Below, piece after piece: positions 8,361-16,006 of a DNA stretch of 56,314 bases. The translations under genes and the position numbers were made by a program. Origin of the DNA: Methylotenera sp. (lineage in GTDB: Bacteria > Pseudomonadota > Gammaproteobacteria > Burkholderiales > Methylophilaceae). A model generated the notes under the pieces. It ran no database searches. It saw only the letters and a program-made list of their open reading frames with translations, and had not been told where the DNA came from. Numbering within the stretch: the first letter of the stretch is position 1; every line of letters starts with the position of its first letter. The DNA lies in contig JAHRYP010000017.1 of assembly GCA_020622105.1 (NCBI GenBank), forward strand, positions 1-56,314, written 5' to 3'.

Positions 8361-8771
8361 ATGAATAGATTATTAAAACGTACAACACAGCTAGTATGTG
8401 CAGTATTAGCGGCAGGGACGCTTACGGTTTTTGCCAAGACTAGTCCAACATTTGATATTCACACTAGCGTAGTCTCAAAGGCTGTAGAAAGTGAAAAGGG
8501 TGTCATTATGGTTTTTACAGAGCGTGGCAATGTTGCTGCTGAAGCGGCGTATTTGTTATTGGCACAAACTAAGCAAAATGAAGGTTTTGCGCCGTTATTG
8601 CTAGCGGTGGAAAATGAGAAAGTAGCAGGCTACAAAGCTGCTTTGGGATTGCCGAGTGCCGCACTCCCTGCTGTAATTTTCTTTAACAAATCTGGCAAAG
8701 AAATCGCGCGTGTAGTTCCCGCCAAATCTGCAATGACCAAGTATAGCCATGCACAGTACCAGCTTATTTAG
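8361..8771 (+). CDS. Exported thioredoxin-fold protein lacking CXXC
   Basis: A 136-residue protein behind a very strong AGGAGGT ribosome site. A signal peptide (MNRLLKRTTQ then a hydrophobic core) probably ends after VFA at residue 25. The C-terminal part, ALPAVIFFNKSGKEIARV, resembles the cis-proline strand and following turn of thioredoxins. There is no Cys pair: the only Cys is in the signal peptide, so redox activity is unlikely. I do not recognise a named family; a binding or chaperone role is guesswork. It is transcribed alone, from a sigma-54-type promoter, and is followed by a large hairpin. It is divergent from the exported EF-hand gene and next to glrR. Confidence 0.75.
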   Translation: MNRLLKRTTQLVCAVLAAGTLTVFAKTSPTFDIHTSVVSKAVESEKGVIMVFTERGNVAAEAAYLLLAQTKQNEGFAPLLLAVENEKVAGYKAALGLPSAALPAVIFFNKSGKEIARVVPAKSAMTKYSHAQYQLI

Positions 8772-8803
8772 CAGGCATGCCTTGATCTAGTGGTGTTATG
8801 TAT

Positions 8804-8852
8804 AAGGCAGTAAACTATCAAATCCAGAGTGTGTTTGATAGTTCACTGCCTT
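8804..8852. terminator. Long hairpin between the 8361 gene and glrR
   Basis: A 19-bp stem (8804-8822 with 8834-8852) with a single mismatch encloses an 11-base loop. It separates two convergent genes. T-runs are short on both sides, so it may act as a bidirectional terminator or as a transcript-stabilising 3' hairpin. Confidence 0.65.
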
Positions 8853-8915
8853 TAAGCTATTTAAGCGGCTGTACCTTACTTGCTTATCTGCTGACGACTA
8901 AGTTTAATGCCTGGT

Positions 8916-10265
8916 TTAACTCTTAAAAGTGTTCGCTTGTATATGGTGACGTTCCAGCAAACGGTAAAATTCAGTGCGGTTACGCTGCGCTAACTTGGCT
9001 GCTTGCGTTACATTGCCCTGGGTCAGTTTTAGCAGGTTGATAAGATAGGATTGCTCAAAATTACGGCGGGCGGCTTCAAATGGAATAATTGCATTTGATT
9101 CATCCTGTAACGATTTCTGTACCAGACTTGCAGGCACAATCTGCGTAGTCGCCAGGACTACCATCTGCTCAACCATATTCTGTAGCTGACGCACATTTCC
9201 CGGCCATGGTGCTGCAATCAGTATTTCCAGAGCGTCAGGTGCAAAACCATATACCTTTTTCTTATATTTTTTATTGTAAATGCCAATAAAATGGTTGGCC
9301 AACAGGCTGATATCCTCACGACGATTCGCTAAAGAAGGTATCTCCAGGCCGACAACGTTAATTCGGTAAAATAAATCTTCACGAAAACGTTCATTCTGCA
9401 TTTCATTCGCCAAGTTACGGTGCGTCGCTGAGATTAATCTCACGTCGATTTTGACGTCAGTGGTATTACCAACAGGACGAATAGTACGTTCCTGCAAAGC
9501 TCTTAAAACCTTAACCTGTAGCGGCAGGGGCATATCGCCGATTTCATCCAGAAACAGGGTGCCGCCATCTGCACTTTGGAATAAGCCAACATGCGATTTT
9601 GTGGCACCCGTGAATGAGCCCTTGCTATGGCCAAACAGTTCGGATTCGAGGAGATTTTCCGGGATAGCGCCACAATTGATTGCTACAAATGGCCTCGAGT
9701 GACGCGGACTTGCATTATGAATTGCCCGTGCCAGTAACTCTTTGCCGGTACCGCTTTCACCTTGAATAAAGACATTCGCATCCGTGCCTGCAACTAATTT
9801 AGCCTGTCCCAGTAAACTTTCCATTTGTGGGCTGCGTGTAATGATGGCTTCTCGCCAATCATTATTTTCATTTATATCGGATTGCGTGGTGTTTATACCG
9901 TTTAAACGTAGCGCTGCCGCTACCTGATGCAGCAGTTCCTGGCTATCGAAGGGTTTGGTTAAGAAGCCAAACACGCCGCGCTGGGTAGCACGTACAGCAT
10001 CGGGTATAGAGCCGTGCGCTGTTAATATGATGACAGGTAGGGTGGGGTGCGAATTATGCACGGCTTCGAGCAAAGCCATGCCATCCATGGCTGGCATGCG
10101 TAAGTCGCTGATGACAATGTCCGGGCGCTGTAGCGCAATCGCTGACATGGCTTCAACACCATTACTGGCAGTCGCCGTATCGTAGCCGGCAGCGCGCAGG
10201 CGTATGCTGATCAGTTTTAGTATGTCCTGATCATCATCTACAATGAGTATGTATGGCTTTTGCAT
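8916..10265 (-). CDS. glrR: Sigma-54-dependent response regulator GlrR
   Basis: An NtrC-family activator of 449 residues. It has a receiver domain (about 1-120, phosphoacceptor D54 in VISDLRMPAMDG) and an AAA+ sigma-54 interaction domain (Walker A GESGTGKE at 169-176, Walker B LFLDEIGDMP). The C-terminal Fis-type helix-turn-helix contains GNVTQAAKLAQRNRTEFYRL, closely matching E. coli GlrR. The sigma-54 contact loop reads GSFTGA (216-221) instead of the commoner GAFTGA. It is the last gene of glrK-lipoprotein-glrR, the enterobacterial order, 9 bases after the lipoprotein gene. Likely targets are the two sigma-54 promoters in 7898-8360, which hold TGTC-N10-GACA-type sites. Confidence 0.92.
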   Translation of the reverse strand: MQKPYILIVDDDQDILKLISIRLRAAGYDTATASNGVEAMSAIALQRPDIVISDLRMPAMDGMALLEAVHNSHPTLPVIILTAHGSIPDAVRATQRGVFGFLTKPFDSQELLHQVAAALRLNGINTTQSDINENNDWREAIITRSPQMESLLGQAKLVAGTDANVFIQGESGTGKELLARAIHNASPRHSRPFVAINCGAIPENLLESELFGHSKGSFTGATKSHVGLFQSADGGTLFLDEIGDMPLPLQVKVLRALQERTIRPVGNTTDVKIDVRLISATHRNLANEMQNERFREDLFYRINVVGLEIPSLANRREDISLLANHFIGIYNKKYKKKVYGFAPDALEILIAAPWPGNVRQLQNMVEQMVVLATTQIVPASLVQKSLQDESNAIIPFEAARRNFEQSYLINLLKLTQGNVTQAAKLAQRNRTEFYRLLERHHIQANTFKS

Positions 10266-10274
10266 TTGTTATGC

Positions 10275-10859
10275 CTAGTTGCTGGATTTGGAATCACGGT
10301 CATTCATGGTCTTTTCAATATTTTTCAGTTCATTAAGCTTCTGTTCCAAGACTTTATTTTTAAGCTCGAGGGCTTCGTATTTCTGTTGAGCAGATTCAAG
10401 TTTTTTTATCTCTTCTCGATTCCTCTGCTGTTGCTTCGTATAGTCTGTCGTGTATTCATATAGCAAGCTACTCAAAGCAAAGTCTGCAGGATGAAGCGTA
10501 TTTTCTTGCAATATGTCTTGAAGCAAATTTTGTGCCTTTGCATTATCGCGCACGCGGCTAGTAGGAAGGGCAAGCATAGATGCCAGCTTGAGGCGGCTCA
10601 GCAGATTATTTTTATTTTCTGCCAGTATTTGGTTGGTTTCTGCAAAAACTTTCTTCTGCATTTCCGGTGTAAGGTTTGAGTAGCTATCGATAAAAGCCAA
10701 TAGCTCTGTCACATTATTTTGTTTAAAAGCGCTGGTTTTTATTGTGCTGGCTTTACCAGTATTGCCATTGGCAGTAGCGTTACTGACGATTGCGTTATTG
10801 CTGCATGCGCAGGCTAACATCAGGCTGCAAAGTAACATTGTAAAATTCTTGCTGTTCAT
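10275..10859 (-). CDS. QseG-like outer-membrane lipoprotein
   Basis: A 194-residue protein between glrK and glrR, the position held by QseG in enterobacteria, where it modulates GlrK from the outer membrane. The N-terminus is a short lipoprotein-type signal (TMLLCSLMLACACSNN) with cysteines at 17 and 19; the lipobox is not ideal. The middle is helical, and the C-terminus (about 145-185) is a Lys/Glu/Leu coiled coil (KKLESAQQKYEALELKNKVL). Direct sequence similarity to QseG is not obvious to me, so the assignment rests on position, lipoprotein signal and coiled coil. It begins 7 bases after glrK ends and is surely co-transcribed. Confidence 0.7.
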   Translation of the reverse strand: MNSKNFTMLLCSLMLACACSNNAIVSNATANGNTGKASTIKTSAFKQNNVTELLAFIDSYSNLTPEMQKKVFAETNQILAENKNNLLSRLKLASMLALPTSRVRDNAKAQNLLQDILQENTLHPADFALSSLLYEYTTDYTKQQQRNREEIKKLESAQQKYEALELKNKVLEQKLNELKNIEKTMNDRDSKSSN

Positions 10860-10866
10860 CTGAATC

Positions 10867-12306
10867 TCAATCTTCTGATTTTATTATCTTGGGTAAAGTC
10901 ACGATAAAGTGTGCACCCTGACTCGAAGGCGCAAGTTCAATGTTGCCGCCATGCACTTTAACCAGGTCTTTTGTAATTGCCAGACCAAGTCCACTGCCAC
11001 TTATCAAACTCTTATGTATATTAGTACCTCTGTAAAAGGGGTCAAACAATTTTTCCTGATCTGCTTTATCCAGACCAGGACCATGATCGATCACTTCAAT
11101 AATGACTCGGTCGCTATCTTCGCTGGCGTATATTTTAATATGCCCAGAGTCAGGACTATATCGCACGGCATTGGAAATAAGGTTGTCTATAATAATTGTC
11201 AGTTTTTCATAGTCAGCAGTTATTTGCTTGAGATTGAATACGGTATCTATAAGCAATTGCTTGTTACGAATACTGAGTTCGTGTGCGCCGATAACTTTGG
11301 TGATCAAATCTGGTAAGTTTACTGGCTGCAAATCAAGTTTGAGCTGAATGGATTCCAGCTTCGTGTAATTAAGCAGGTTTTCGATCATGCGCTGCAAGCG
11401 GATCGTATTGTCTTTTAGGATATGGGTAATTTCTGCCTGCTGTACAGATAAGGTACCACCTATGCCATCATTCAATAATTCCGTAGCCTCTCTAATCGCT
11501 GTGAGCGGCGTTTTAAGTTCGTGTGAGATATGGCGCAGGAACTGCTGTTTTTGTTCGTCAAGTTCTTTGAGTTCGGCACGCAGCCAATCCAGACGTTGAC
11601 CTAAAACTCGTAAATCGCCGGGGCCATCAATAGAAATTTCCTGTTCATAATGACCTTCACCAAGCTCTTTGATTGCTTTATCCATACGACGAATCGGGCG
11701 CGCAAGCATAAAGGCGATGCAGCCGGCGACTAACAGCGCTAATGGAATTAACACCAGACTTTGTATGAATAAATTTCTTTGTGTATTTTTTGCAGTAAGG
11801 GTGAGTTGGGAGGATGTTTTATCTATTGCCTGGCTATTTTCTTCAATAATCACCTCAATTTGCTGCGTAAGCTGGCTAAAGGTATCAAGAAAATCCAATT
11901 GTGTCGTTTGCGTTCCTATGGAATTCAGGATTAGCTGATTTAGCTGTTGGGTTTGCTGCCGTAGAGAATTGATTCTTTCCAGCTGCGGACGATAGGTCGT
12001 CAACTGCTGCAGTTCTACAATAGCTGAGTCGAATTTGATATCAGCCTGTTTGTAGTTTTTAAACAAGGTGTCATCTTGCAGCACATAATATTGCCTGATG
12101 CTGCGTTCCATTAAATATGCCTGCTCTTGCAGTATTCGCACTGCCCGCGTTGTTTTGACGGCATTGTTAATCGTAATTTCACTCTGCTCGGCAAGTTTAT
12201 CAAATGCAATGTTGGCATTTGTAAAAGCCCATAACAAAGGGAAAATGGCGAATGCAAAGCCAATTAACAGCAGCTTTAAAAACGAGCCTGGGTAATGAAT
12301 GCTCAT
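10867..12306 (-). CDS. glrK: Sensor histidine kinase GlrK
   Basis: A 479-residue membrane kinase that should phosphorylate GlrR. It has membrane segments at about 10-30 and 180-202, a helical periplasmic domain between them, and HAMP at about 203-255. The phosphoacceptor H262 lies in FLRHISHELKTPLTAIREAT, and a HATPase domain (N-box region IIDNLISNAVRYS, G-boxes DHGPGL and GSGLGLAI) follows. Length and the SHELKTPL region match E. coli GlrK/QseE. It is first in the three-gene operon and divergent from folA across only 46 bases. The signal it senses is not evident. Confidence 0.9.
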   Translation of the reverse strand: MSIHYPGSFLKLLLIGFAFAIFPLLWAFTNANIAFDKLAEQSEITINNAVKTTRAVRILQEQAYLMERSIRQYYVLQDDTLFKNYKQADIKFDSAIVELQQLTTYRPQLERINSLRQQTQQLNQLILNSIGTQTTQLDFLDTFSQLTQQIEVIIEENSQAIDKTSSQLTLTAKNTQRNLFIQSLVLIPLALLVAGCIAFMLARPIRRMDKAIKELGEGHYEQEISIDGPGDLRVLGQRLDWLRAELKELDEQKQQFLRHISHELKTPLTAIREATELLNDGIGGTLSVQQAEITHILKDNTIRLQRMIENLLNYTKLESIQLKLDLQPVNLPDLITKVIGAHELSIRNKQLLIDTVFNLKQITADYEKLTIIIDNLISNAVRYSPDSGHIKIYASEDSDRVIIEVIDHGPGLDKADQEKLFDPFYRGTNIHKSLISGSGLGLAITKDLVKVHGGNIELAPSSQGAHFIVTLPKIIKSED

Positions 12307-12340
12307 AGACTAGTCGGGGTCAATCTTTGCAAACATCCAG

Positions 12341-12346
12341 TATAAT
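12341..12346 (+). promoter_or_regulatory. Perfect -10 box abutting folA start
   Basis: TATAAT ends 6 bases before the ATG of folA. With normal spacing, transcription would begin at or next to the A of the ATG, and no ribosome site precedes that ATG. This suggests a leaderless folA mRNA. A convincing -35 is not seen 17 bases upstream. Confidence 0.5.
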
Positions 12347-12352
12347 TGAACC

Positions 12353-12835
12353 ATGACAAAATTATCTATTATTGTGGCTATTGCTAAAAACAGGGTTATT
12401 GGAATCAACAATACTTTACCTTGGCATCTGCCTGAAGATTTAAAACGTTTCAGAGCGCTCACCATGGGGCATCATATTATTATGGGGCGCAAGACTTATG
12501 ATTCATTAGGACGCCTATTGCCGGGGCGTACTACAGTGATTGTTACGCGCAATACAGATTACAAGGTAGAAGGTGCACTCATTGCACACTCATTACAGGA
12601 TGCAATTGCGCTGTGTAAAGCCGATGATGAAGTGTTTTTAATCGGTGGTGCTGAACTGTATCAAGAAGGCTTAAAACTTTCGAGTAAGCTTTATATTACC
12701 GAAATTGCTTTGGATGTTGAAGGCGATGCCTATTTCCCTGAATATTCATCAGATGATTGGCTGGAAAGCTCGCGTGAAGCGCATGTTTCAGAGCAAGGTC
12801 TGGCATTTAACTACGTTACTTACGTTCGTAAATAA
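12353..12835 (+). CDS. folA: Dihydrofolate reductase
   Basis: Reduces dihydrofolate to tetrahydrofolate with NADPH, closing the cycle opened by thyA. The 160-residue protein shows the family layout: LSIIVAIAKNRVIGINNTLPWHLPEDLKRF with the Asp/Glu-type active-site acidic residue region, IMGRKTYDSLGR, the NADPH-binding VFLIGGAELYQ, and a normal length. The start has no ribosome site and sits 6 bases behind a TATAAT box. It is divergent from glrK and convergent with the decarboxylase gene, separated from the latter by an inverted repeat. Confidence 0.96.
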   Translation: MTKLSIIVAIAKNRVIGINNTLPWHLPEDLKRFRALTMGHHIIMGRKTYDSLGRLLPGRTTVIVTRNTDYKVEGALIAHSLQDAIALCKADDEVFLIGGAELYQEGLKLSSKLYITEIALDVEGDAYFPEYSSDDWLESSREAHVSEQGLAFNYVTYVRK

Positions 12836-12870
12836 GCGAACTTAAGTAAGCTGAAGCAAGTAACGTAGTT
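12809..12870. terminator. Nested inverted repeat between folA and decarboxylase gene
   Basis: A perfect 13-bp pair AACTACGTTACTT (12809-12821) / AAGTAACGTAGTT (12858-12870) encloses a second imperfect stem (12818-12828 with 12837-12847). The left arm lies inside the last codons of folA. It probably ends transcription between the two convergent genes, though there is no long T-run. Confidence 0.5.
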
Positions 12871-12883
12871 TAATTCAAGGCTA

Positions 12884-15130
12884 TTATTTTTCCAGTTCCA
12901 CACAGTCTACGTAGTAGATTGCTTTGCCGTCTTCCACTTTTTTTACCAGACCATGCACATCGGTTTCAAAGCCCGGGAAGCGTTCATTGAACTCACGTGC
13001 GAATTTCAGGTAATTCACAATAATCTTGTTGAATTGCTCACCTGGAATCAGCAGCGGAATGCCTGGTGGGTATGGCGTCAGCAATACTGCGGTAATACGG
13101 CCTTCCAGTTCATCAATCGATACACGGTCAATTTTGCGATGTGCCATTTTTGCAAAGGCATCGGTCGGCTTCATTGCCGGCACCATGTCAGACAGGTACA
13201 TTTCCGTAGTCAGGCGCGCAACGTCGTTGGCTTTGTAAACGCTGTGAATCTGCGTACATAAGTCGCGTAAACCCATGCGCTCGTAGCGCGGCTGTTTCTG
13301 TACAAACTCCGGCAGTACTTTCCATAATGGCTGGTTCTTGTCGTAATCATCCTTAAACTGTTGCAGTGCCGCTACCATGGTGTTCCAGCGGCCTTTGGTA
13401 ATGCCGATGGTGAACATGATAAAGAATGAATACAGGCCGGTTTTTTCAACAATCACACCGTGCTCAGCCAGATATTTAGTCACAATTGCAGCTGGGATGC
13501 CAAATTCATCAGAGAAATCACCGTGAATATCCAGACCAGGTGTAATGATGGTCGCCTTGATCGGATCCAGCATATTGAAGCCTTCAGCCAGATTGCCGAA
13601 ACCGTGCCAGCTTTCGTTGGCTTTCAGCATCCATGCTTCTCGCTCTTCAATGCCTTCTTCTGAAAGGTCATTCGGACCCCAGACCTTGAACCACCAATCG
13701 GCGCCCCATTCCTCGTCCACCTTGCGCATGGCACGGCGGAAGTCGAGCGCTTCCATGATGGATTCTTCAACCAGTGCGGTACCGCCGGGTGCTTCCATCA
13801 TCGCTGCAGCTACGTCACAGCTGGCGATAATAGAGTATTGCGGACTGGTAGACGTATGCATGAGGTAAGCCTCATTGAATACATCGCGATCCAGATTGTT
13901 CTGTTCAGCATCTTGCACCAGAATCTGTGAGGCTTGGCTTAAGCCCGCAAGCAGTTTGTGCGTGGATTGCGTAGAGAACACCATGCTCTCTTTACAGCGT
14001 GGACGATCCGCACCGATTGCGTGGTAGTCACCATAGAAATCATGGAACGTTGCATGCGGCAACCAGGCTTCATCAAAGTGCAGGGTGTCGATCTTGCCAT
14101 CCAGCATTTCCTTGATTTCTTCAACGTTGTATAACACGCCGTCATAAGTGGATTGCGTAATGGTCAGTACACGTGGTTTTGCGTTTTTGTCGGTCGCAAA
14201 TGGGTTGCGCTCGATTTTCTTCTGAATGTTTTCCCAGGCAAATTCGCTTTTAGGGATAGGGCCAATAATGCCGAAATGGTTACGTGTCGGCATCAGGAAC
14301 ACCGGGATCGCGCCGGTCATGATAATTGAGTGCAGCACAGATTTGTGGCAGTTCCGGTCAACGACTACAACATCACCCGGAGCCACTGTACTATTCCAAA
14401 CGATTTTGTTGGAAGTCGAAGTGCCGTTGGTCACAAAGTACAAGTGGTCACAGTTGTAAATTCGAGCCGCATTGCGCTCAGAAGCTGCTACCGGGCCGGT
14501 ATGATCCAGCAGTTGACCAAGCTCATCTACTGCATTGCATACGTCTGCACGCAGCATGTTTTCACCGAAAAACTGGTGAAACATCTGACCAACCGGAGAC
14601 TTCAGAAATGCTACGCCGCCGGAGTGGCCAGGGCAGTGCCATGAGTAAGAGCCATCTGCCGCATAATGCGTCAGCGCTTTAAAGAATGGTGGCGGCAGGC
14701 TATCCAGATAAGCTTTTGCCTCGCGGATAATCAGACGCGCCACGAACTCCGGCGTATCTTCATTCATGTGAATGAAGCCGTGCAGTTCACGTAACACGTC
14801 GTTAGGAATATGACGTGAAGTACGTGTTTCACCATGCAGGAAAATTGGTATTTCCTCGTTACGGTGACGAATCTCCTGCACAAAGTTACGCAGTTGTTCT
14901 ATGGCTTCAGGCTTTTCTTCAATGAACTCTTCGTCATCGATAGAAAGAATAAAAGCGGACGCGCGGCTTTGCTGTTGTGCAAATGAAGTCAGGTCGCCGT
15001 AGCTGGTAACACCCAGTACTTCGGTACCTTCTTCTTCAATCGCTCTGGCAAGCACGCGGATGCCTAAGCCTGATGAGTTTTCAGAACGGAAGTCTTCGTC
15101 AATAATGACGACAGGGAAGCGAAATTTCAT
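12884..15130 (-). CDS. Orn/Lys/Arg decarboxylase (AdiA type)
   Basis: A 748-residue fold-type I PLP enzyme of the large biodegradative decarboxylase family, closest in memory to E. coli arginine decarboxylase AdiA. An N-terminal response-regulator-like wing domain occupies about 1-130. The catalytic domain carries the PLP lysine near K392 in STQSTHKLLAGLSQAS, plus HFDEAWLPHATFHDFYG and PGHSGGVAFLKSP. The C-terminal domain ends with TPYPPGIPLLIPGEQF. Substrate choice among arginine, lysine and ornithine cannot be read from sequence by eye. The product would be a polyamine precursor or serve acid resistance; with no antiporter gene beside it, polyamine supply is my preferred guess. It lies downstream of dcd on the same strand. 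Confidence 0.88.
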   Translation of the reverse strand: MKFRFPVVIIDEDFRSENSSGLGIRVLARAIEEEGTEVLGVTSYGDLTSFAQQQSRASAFILSIDDEEFIEEKPEAIEQLRNFVQEIRHRNEEIPIFLHGETRTSRHIPNDVLRELHGFIHMNEDTPEFVARLIIREAKAYLDSLPPPFFKALTHYAADGSYSWHCPGHSGGVAFLKSPVGQMFHQFFGENMLRADVCNAVDELGQLLDHTGPVAASERNAARIYNCDHLYFVTNGTSTSNKIVWNSTVAPGDVVVVDRNCHKSVLHSIIMTGAIPVFLMPTRNHFGIIGPIPKSEFAWENIQKKIERNPFATDKNAKPRVLTITQSTYDGVLYNVEEIKEMLDGKIDTLHFDEAWLPHATFHDFYGDYHAIGADRPRCKESMVFSTQSTHKLLAGLSQASQILVQDAEQNNLDRDVFNEAYLMHTSTSPQYSIIASCDVAAAMMEAPGGTALVEESIMEALDFRRAMRKVDEEWGADWWFKVWGPNDLSEEGIEEREAWMLKANESWHGFGNLAEGFNMLDPIKATIITPGLDIHGDFSDEFGIPAAIVTKYLAEHGVIVEKTGLYSFFIMFTIGITKGRWNTMVAALQQFKDDYDKNQPLWKVLPEFVQKQPRYERMGLRDLCTQIHSVYKANDVARLTTEMYLSDMVPAMKPTDAFAKMAHRKIDRVSIDELEGRITAVLLTPYPPGIPLLIPGEQFNKIIVNYLKFAREFNERFPGFETDVHGLVKKVEDGKAIYYVDCVELEK

Positions 15131-15277
15131 TCAAATACCTTCATTAATTCATTTTGAGGGCAAATGCGTTTTTGCTCACTCATTGTCTTTCTATATGAGA
15201 TGCCTGCATCAATATGCTAGAGGCTTCTCTCGCTTAATCCCACAAAAAAATAAATTTCTGATAGGCTTTTGTTGCTT

Positions 15278-15853
15278 TTAGATTTTCGGTAACGTTACGC
15301 CTACTTGTCCCTGATACTTGCCACCACGGTCTTTATAACTGGTTTCACAGACATCATCTTCATCTGCTTCAAAGAATAGCACCTGCGCGCAGCCTTCATT
15401 GGCATAGATTTTTGCCGGCAATGGCGTCGTGTTGCTGAACTCTAGTGTGACATAACCTTCCCACTCAGGTTCAAACGGCGTTACGTTTACGATGATGCCG
15501 CAGCGTGCGTAGGTTGATTTACCCAGACAAATTGTCAGCACGTTACGTGGAATACGGAAGTATTCAACCGTACGTGCCAGTGCGAATGAGTTTGGCGGAA
15601 TAATGCAGTAGTCGGCATTCACTTCAACGAACGAATTCGGGTCAAAGTTTTTCGGGTCTACAATCGTGCTGTTAAGGTTTGTAAATAACTTGAATTCTTT
15701 TGAGCAGCGAATATCGTAGCCATAGCTGGATGTGCCGTAAGACACCATGCGTTGGCCATCTGGTGACATCTTGACTTGATTCGGCTCAAATGGCTCGATC
15801 ATGCCATTTTGTTCTGCCATGCGGCGTATCCATTTGTCAGATTTAATGCTCAT
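15278..15853 (-). CDS. dcd: dCTP deaminase
   Basis: Deaminates dCTP to dUTP, feeding dTMP synthesis by ThyA. The 191-residue protein begins [20 protein letters not shown] and contains the conserved [16 protein letters not shown], the active-site region [20 protein letters not shown] with its catalytic Glu, and the C-terminal [12 protein letters not shown] lid. Length is usual. It lies 147 bases upstream of the decarboxylase gene on the same strand and is separated from zwf by a strong terminator. Confidence 0.96.
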   Translation of the reverse strand: MSIKSDKWIRRMAEQNGMIEPFEPNQVKMSPDGQRMVSYGTSSYGYDIRCSKEFKLFTNLNSTIVDPKNFDPNSFVEVNADYCIIPPNSFALARTVEYFRIPRNVLTICLGKSTYARCGIIVNVTPFEPEWEGYVTLEFSNTTPLPAKIYANEGCAQVLFFEADEDDVCETSYKDRGGKYQGQVGVTLPKI

Positions 15854-15941
15854 AAGTGTCTATATTTACAGAGTTAAAAGTGAATCGCATTATAAAGCCT
15901 AACTACGGAGTTATGCGGAAAAAATATCAATTTTTAACTGA

Positions 15942-15982
15942 AAAAAAACCTCACAAACCAAGGCTGGCGGTGAGGTTTTTTT
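15942..15982. terminator. Bidirectional terminator downstream of zwf
   Basis: AAAAAAACCTCAC (15942-15954) pairs with GTGAGGTTTTTTT (15970-15982). A GC-containing stem with A-run and T-run on opposite sides gives a classic intrinsic terminator in either direction. It ends the minus-strand zwf transcript just before dcd. Confidence 0.9.
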
Positions 15983-16006
15983 ACAAGCTGATTTTGCAGC
16001 TAAAAC

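Noticed and set aside
14326-14682. Open frames on the plus strand within the decarboxylase gene
   Set aside because: No start signals, no homology, and the minus-strand enzyme is complete over the same bases.
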